Origin: Nemania diffusa
Lineage: Eukaryota; Ascomycota; Sordariomycetes; Xylariales; Xylariaceae
Direction of reading: 5' to 3'
DNA: 64,000 nucleotides
Assembly: GCA_038501195.1 (NCBI GenBank)
Contig: JBBPUQ010000006.1
Span: forward strand, 3,100,001 to 3,164,000
Below, piece after piece: positions 58,283-64,000 of the stretch (position 1 is the stretch's first letter; the number at the start of each line of letters is the position of its first letter). The notes below the pieces were generated by a model. The model ran no database searches and had not been told where the DNA came from. It saw nothing but the letters and a program-made list of their open reading frames with translations. The translations under genes were made by a program, and so were the position numbers.

Positions 58283-60400
58283 TCAAATAAATCCACTACC
58301 CAAACCATTCTCTCCTCTTCGTGCGCTTGGGCTTTTCAACTCCCGGATCTCTGTCCTAGGTGTCTTCACAGTTATAGACCGCGGCGGAGGCCTGAGGCCA
58401 CCGCCAAACTCTCCCGTCCCTAAGCTTGACAGCGGCCCGGCAGTCTCGGTGCGTCTCAATGGCGGTGCTGTGAATTCGCTTTTTATTGGGGTCCACGGAC
58501 GACTGAAAGACCGAAAAGTAGGGGACTCCGAGCGGGTGGCTGGGATGCGAGGCGGGTCAAGAGGTTCATACGTAGACAAAGAATCCGACTCCGACTCTGA
58601 GCGCAATCTAGAATCCGCTGGAGATGGAGACGCAGCAGCACGGTCGAAAGAGTGGGCTACGGGCGATGGTAAAGGCCAGTAAGCCGAGTCAGCTGTTGGT
58701 AAGTTACGCCTGAGAGACCGAGGGGGGACTGGCGGGGTAGTTGGGGATTGATCAAGATCGGCATCTACTTCGTCCTTCCGCGGGAAGGTGAAGGCACCAG
58801 AATACGAATAGGGAGATGGAGATGCCGGCGGGAAGCGAGGGCTCGCTAATGGACCTGTAAGTGGAATGACGGGGCTTGTGCTTTCGGGCGATGGGGGGTG
58901 GTGATACACGTCGTCATCATCATCGTAGACGGACGATCCCGAAGGAGAGGCGGCTCCTGAACGGTCCTCGCTCATTTTTCTGACGGGGATTGAACGGCAA
59001 AACTCATCCTGTCCTCCAACTTGTGACCGCAATGGGGATTTCACATTTGTAGGTGTCAGTGACCGCGTCGGATTTAGCAAGAACGGTGCGCTTTGCGGTC
59101 CATTACGGTCAGCTGCGCTTAGACGAAAGCCCATGTTAAGGGTAAGCGGAGGCGGACGTTCAAGTAGGCGTCCGTTGCTTGACGTTTTCGGCCGATCCAA
59201 TCGAGACAGTGAAGGAATCCCGTTATTCCCGGCCGCTTCAATACTCATCTGCAAGCTACGCCGACGCTGCGGATTAATGGTGAGTGTGTCTCGTTTGGCC
59301 CGAACGTTCTGAATAACTGGCTTAACACTCCCTCGTTTGATAGACGGAGAAGCGGATCTGAGAGAGACAGTTGAGGTTGGCGGTTTCTCCTCGCTTGCAC
59401 GAGGGGTCGTAGATGGCGAGGGCAAAGATGTGGGTCCAAAATTCGATATAGCATACTGGAGTTCCTCAAGCCCTGATGGGATGCTGCGGTGGCTATGAGC
59501 GCTTTTAGGCCGTATTTCGACCGCCGGCAGTTTAGGCGGTGGTTCCAGTATTGGATTTTCTAACGCCTCCTTATCCGTAATCGACTGTGGCGGGGAGGGA
59601 GGCTTCTGAAGGGACTGGGTCTCCATCCGCTGCTTGGCTGTCAACCGAGTAGAGGCGGGTTTCTTAATGCGCAATGGCGGGGGGGCCTCAACCGTCGCGT
59701 TGAAATTGCTAAAATCGGCAAACGAAGACACATCGCTAGGAAGATCCAGCTTCAATTCGTACTGACCGAGTGGCGACCTAGGTGTCGCGCTCAATGGCGT
59801 AATTGGCTGCCCATCATCTCGCATAGTTGATACGGGACTCAGGGGTCCCTTGAACCCCGGTTTTGAAGAATCTTGAGTGAAATGCACATCAAGAGGATTG
59901 ACCCACGTCTTATTCTTGCCGTCTGACGTACTAGGTCGAGCCATCGGGTTGAAGCTAGGAGGGGCCAAGCTCAGGCTTGTTGACGAGCCAGTGTTCCATC
60001 GGCGTCCAAGACTAGGATTAGAGGCGTGGTGGCGTAGATTCGGCGGAGCTGGGAGGTCTGTCATGCTGGAGCCGAACTTATTCGAGGCAAAAGGGGCAGC
60101 TTTCTTAAGTCCCCTGAATTTGCTCGCTAGTGACGATGTGGACTGTCCAGACTCTTGTCGTGACAGTGAATAGACGCTCGCCTCGTAGGAAGGAGCATGG
60201 CCGCCTTTAAAGTCAAAGAAATTGCTGCTGATGGCATTGGAGTCATCTAGATCAAGATCCCGAGTCTTGGGGGCAGAGATTTGGAGGTCCTTCGAAGATT
60301 TCCTAGCCTCGTTAGCATGGAAACAGACAGCCTAAGTATGCTCTCATTATACTTACTTCTTCTTCTCGCCGCCGATCTTTAACCCAAAGAACGACACCAT
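58283..60400 (-). CDS. Conserved Ser/Pro-rich disordered fungal protein
   Basis: Two exons (60400-60357, 60302-58283) encode 687 residues. The 54-nt intron 60303-60356 has donor GTAAGT and acceptor GGCTAG; its phase-2 junction gives GEKKKKSSKDLQISAP. The N-terminus MVSFFGLKIGGEKKK with a Lys run is typical of a fungal family of unknown function. The rest is low-complexity: Ser/Pro/Arg with many SP and TP sites (LSPVSTMRDD, TPLSATPRSPLG, SPFR-like repeats), an acidic DDDDD run and a basic QRRRSLQMS. SP/TP sites suggest regulation by proline-directed kinases, and the family may be cortical or cytoskeletal, but no domain is recognised. The start ATG at 60400 is the first of the short exon and fits the family N-terminus. 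Confidence 0.85.
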
Positions 60401-61230
60401 CGTGGCTAGGACCCGCGAGCTGATTCGCAGTTCCTGTCGATCGCCAAAACCAACCAAGAGACGTCTTCTAGTGGTATAGATAATTATTGCGAGCCCAGAT
60501 CTGTCTGCGGCGCCTGCGTCGGAGATGTCCAAGACAGTAGTTGCTGGTCGATAGTTGATGGTAATTTACGCGACGCTAATATCGCGTTTGTTCGAGAGGT
60601 AGCGAGTGAGTGACCTGCGACTTCGATGTTCGTATTATGATTAAATTCGCATCCGTATTAAATTCATGTGTATATTAAATGAGCGTGGGCGGGGAATGAG
60701 AGCAAGGGCGCGGATTAAAGAGGCACCTCTGCGAAGAGACTGAGCGCTGTCGAAGCTGTCGGCCGACTGTCACGGCGATGGTGAGGGAGGAAAAGACGAT
60801 GTCGAGCGACGAGGGGCTACAAAGACAAAGCCATTGCATCGATTGCCCTTGACTACCTAGTACAGATCCAGCATACCTCCTGACCTGCCTACATACAACC
60901 TAAGGCATGTACCTCTCTCTTTCCAAGGCTATATTGTCACGCCGCTATAGCACCTTTGATCCAGGTAGGTAACCGAGGGTCGAGGGGGGACGAGGGGGGA
61001 TGCTGCCACGCGCGACAGGATTGATTGAAAGGGCATCTGCAAAGAAGGGTCCTCGCTCCTTTGGATCGTCATCGGGAGGTCTAATGCTACCTAACCTAAG
61101 GTAAGATAGGTACAGAAGTTGGGGTCGAATTCAAGGGTAACGCCAAGGAAACGGCTACAGTGTGTGTAATCATTAGTTACGCCCAACCCCTGTACAGTTC
61201 CTGCTTTTTGCTCCACTTAAATTTAGTGTA
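60401..61230. other. Upstream region of the Ser/Pro-rich protein gene
   Basis: Normal base composition, no coding signal. It ends in an abrupt transition to the AT-rich block at about 61.2 kb. Confidence 0.5.
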
Positions 61231-64000
61231 AACATAAGCAATCAACAAATTTTTAAAAGTAATCAGTTATACAAGCGTTTTTCTAGAACTTTTAGATCAC
61301 TTTAATTATATAAACTTAATTGAAACTTTTAATATAGCTAATTTTAAACAAACTGCGTTTTTTTTTGTTGTTTTTTTAAAGCAATAATATAAAAATAAAT
61401 TAATCGTAAAAGTATAATTTAAAAAGCTAAATATTTTTATACTTTGTTAATTTTTTTAAAACAATTTATTACTAAATTTATATAAAAAACTACTTTTAAA
61501 CTATTTTTAGTTAATTTATTTTTATTAAATAAACTATTCTGTTAATAGAACTTTTTATATATATATATACAAAAGAATTTGGAATAATTTGTAAAGTTTA
61601 AAATTTGTTTCTAAGTCTTAAAGTTCTATATTAATTCATATGTATATTTTATAAAAGAAAGTATAACTAAAAAAGTTATACATAAATTATTTATATATAT
61701 ATATATATAGAACTTATAAGTTCTGTAGATTTTAATAAATCTTTATATTTTTTATTTATTTAGTTATTTAATAAAAGTTTTAGTTTAAATTTTAGTTATA
61801 TATACTTAGTATATATATATAAGTTTTATTAAATTATTGATTTAACACTAAAGATTTTTTTTTTTATATAATAACTTTAGTTTTAATATTAACTAATTTT
61901 CTGTTATTTTTTCTACTATTTAACTGATTTATATATACTTTTACTTATACAACTAGTTTATTTATATTAACTAGCTTTTTTAGTATTTAATTAAATACTT
62001 TTTTTATATAAATGTTTGCTAAGTTGTTTTTGCTATCGATTTAATATATTTTTGTGATTTTGCGATTTTTGTACACTTTTTGAAGTAATATAATATCGAT
62101 TATAAGTCGCTTTTTTTACATAGTTCTTAGTTTAACTAAACATTTATACAAAAACTTAAAATTAGTATATATAACTAATAATATAGTTAATAATTCTATT
62201 ATATAAATAATTTTCTAAAAAGTTATACTAAATATAATAATACAGTCGAATTTATTAACTATATTATATAACTTATTTATTAATATATTATATGTAATTT
62301 GTTTGTATTTAATTAAATTTTAATAAACAATATTGTTTTTAATTGTAAAAATATTTTTTATACAGCTTTTATTAGCTAATATAATTATAAATTTAATTTA
62401 AAAACTTAAATTTTTGTTGTTTATAAATATTCTGTTAATAAAAATAAAAATTTTTATACAACTAAAATTTAAAAATATATAGCATAGTTTTTACTATATA
62501 TTATTAATTTATTATTGTATTTATATATTTAATGTTTTAATGTTATTTTTTAATAACTTTTAAACTTGTACAACAATTAACAAATTATATAATATTTTTA
62601 GTTAGTATATTAACACAATATATGCTTTTCGGGTTTATTAAACAATATATTACTAAAAATAATTTTTTATATAAATGTTAATAATATACAGTTGTTTAGT
62701 TTGTTTTTATTAAATAAAAAAAAAATTCTGTTTATTTATTTAAATTTTGTTTTTGTTAAATTTAACAAAGTGTTTAAATATTAACTTCGTTTTTAATTTT
62801 ATACGAAATAATAGTTTAGTTTTTTTTTTATACAAAAACTTTTTAAACACAATACTAAAAATATTATTTATTTAAAGTTTTATAATTGTAAATTTATTAA
62901 GTTTTTTTTTAATATATAACAAATATAAATTATATATAAATACTTTTATACTTAATTTTTAATAGTAATACTTATAATAAATTTTATATTAGTATAATTT
63001 TAACTTAGCTAATTTATATAATAGTTATATAATTTAAAATATAATATTTACTAAATATTTGTTTTTTAGTTTTTTTAGTAAATAAGTATAAATTTTATAG
63101 TTTAGTTTATTATATAACTATATATATATTTAAAAAATATTTTATAGTTTTATATATATACTGTAGTTTTAAATTAGCAACAGTTTTAAAACTATAATAA
63201 ACTATTAATTTATACGCTGAATTGTTAATATTTGTATAAAAATTTAAACTTTATTGTTATTTTTATAACTTTATATAACTAATTTAAACTTTTTGTATAG
63301 TTTAGTTGTTTTATTTTTAATTTTTTATACAAACTTAATTTAAAAAATTTTTATTTAGTTATATTAATTTAAATTATATTATATAAACTAAAATATATTT
63401 TAAGTTGTTAGTACATTTATTTTAACTACATTTAATTGTTTAAAAAATGTATTAAATATAATAATTATACTATTTTATTTTAATTATACAATTAAAATAT
63501 AATTATTAATTTTTTTTAGTATAAAGTATTAGTTGTTAATAAATGTAAATAACTTTTTTAGTTTGTTTTTATATCAAAGTTACAGTTGTTTAACAATTTA
63601 AAAAAAGTTATATAAAAAGTTATTTTTTTTATATAATAAATTAAATATAACTTTTTGCTAATAATATAGTTTAACTTATATATATTAAAACTTAGTTAGT
63701 TTATTTATTATATTAACTGTAATGTTATAATTTTTAATTGTAGAAATTTTATATAGTTTTATTTAGCTTTTTTGTTTTTTTTATATTATAACTTCACTTT
63801 AAAAAAATAAAAAAAGTACTTTATACAATAATATTAGTTTGTTTTTAGTTTAAATAGCTTAGTTAATATTAATTTTTATATAAATATTTTTTAATATTTT
63901 TATAGCTTTTTATATAACTTTTGTTTTTTAAGTAATTTTTAACAAAAAAAATAAGTTGCTATTAATTTTAAAATAAACTTTAAAAACTAACAAAGTAAAT
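61231..64000. repeat. Extremely AT-rich block, probably RIP-degraded repeat DNA
   Basis: From about 61.23 kb to the window end nearly every base is A or T; G and C are rare and CpG almost absent. No coding frame exists. Motifs such as TATATATA, TTTTTTA and AAATTT alternate without a regular period. In Pezizomycotina this composition is typical of RIP-mutated transposons in AT-rich isochores or centromeric/subtelomeric DNA. The element of origin is not readable. Confidence 0.85.

Noticed and set aside
1..64000. Possible biosynthetic gene cluster or defence system
   Set aside because: Desaturase, carbonic anhydrase, HD protein and HET protein are separated by kilobases, lack cluster-type enzymes or regulators between them, and share no evident pathway.

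Overview
The window is nuclear DNA of a filamentous ascomycete (Pezizomycotina). The basis is short introns of about 50-220 nt with GTRNGT-like donors and CTAAC/CTGAC branch sites, a HET-domain protein, fungal-specific BTB, TUTase-like and low-complexity families, a fungal-type sphingolipid desaturase, and gene-free stretches that look decayed by repeat-induced point mutation (RIP). I cannot name the species from sequence alone; Sordariomycetes is a guess.

I support thirteen protein genes, and rebuilt exon structures by eye so that every junction keeps frame. From left to right: a HET-domain gene cut by the window edge (+, 1-1757); a Nudix hydrolase (+, 2558-3498); a TcdA/Tcd-type tRNA threonylcarbamoyladenosine dehydratase (-, 3661-5376); a cytochrome b5-fused delta-8 sphingolipid desaturase (-, 6221-8157); a secreted alpha-carbonic anhydrase (-, 15130-16208); the mitochondrial translocase subunit Tim17 (-, 18781-19304); a secreted HD-domain protein (-, 21854-22762); a BTB-like protein (-, 26160-28892); a Cid1-type terminal nucleotidyltransferase (-, 30391-34300); a peroxiredoxin-like thioredoxin-fold protein (+, 38950-40074); a low-complexity protein (-, 42188-43913); an SLC35F-type membrane transporter (+, 56364-57680); and a Ser/Pro-rich disordered protein (-, 58283-60400).

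The genes do not form an obvious pathway or biosynthetic cluster. They are housekeeping or accessory genes, single or in small groups, separated by gene-free DNA. The largest gaps are 8.2-15.1 kb, 19.3-21.8 kb, 22.8-26.2 kb, 34.3-38.9 kb and 43.9-56.2 kb. The last 2.8 kb (61.2-64.0 kb) is an extremely AT-rich block without coding signal.

The best unexplained structure is in the gaps. A family of short (about 145-216 bp) TGTCAG...CTGACA elements is present in at least five copies. Four have perfect 5-bp target-site duplications, and two are nested inside another copy whose own duplication can still be read. Another copy sits in a second repeat family that also occurs beside the HET gene. An 804-bp element with about 280-bp terminal inverted repeats and a TA duplication lies at 54957-55760. 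Several stretches look like decayed coding sequence. I found no tRNA, rRNA or CRISPR array and no new multi-gene system.
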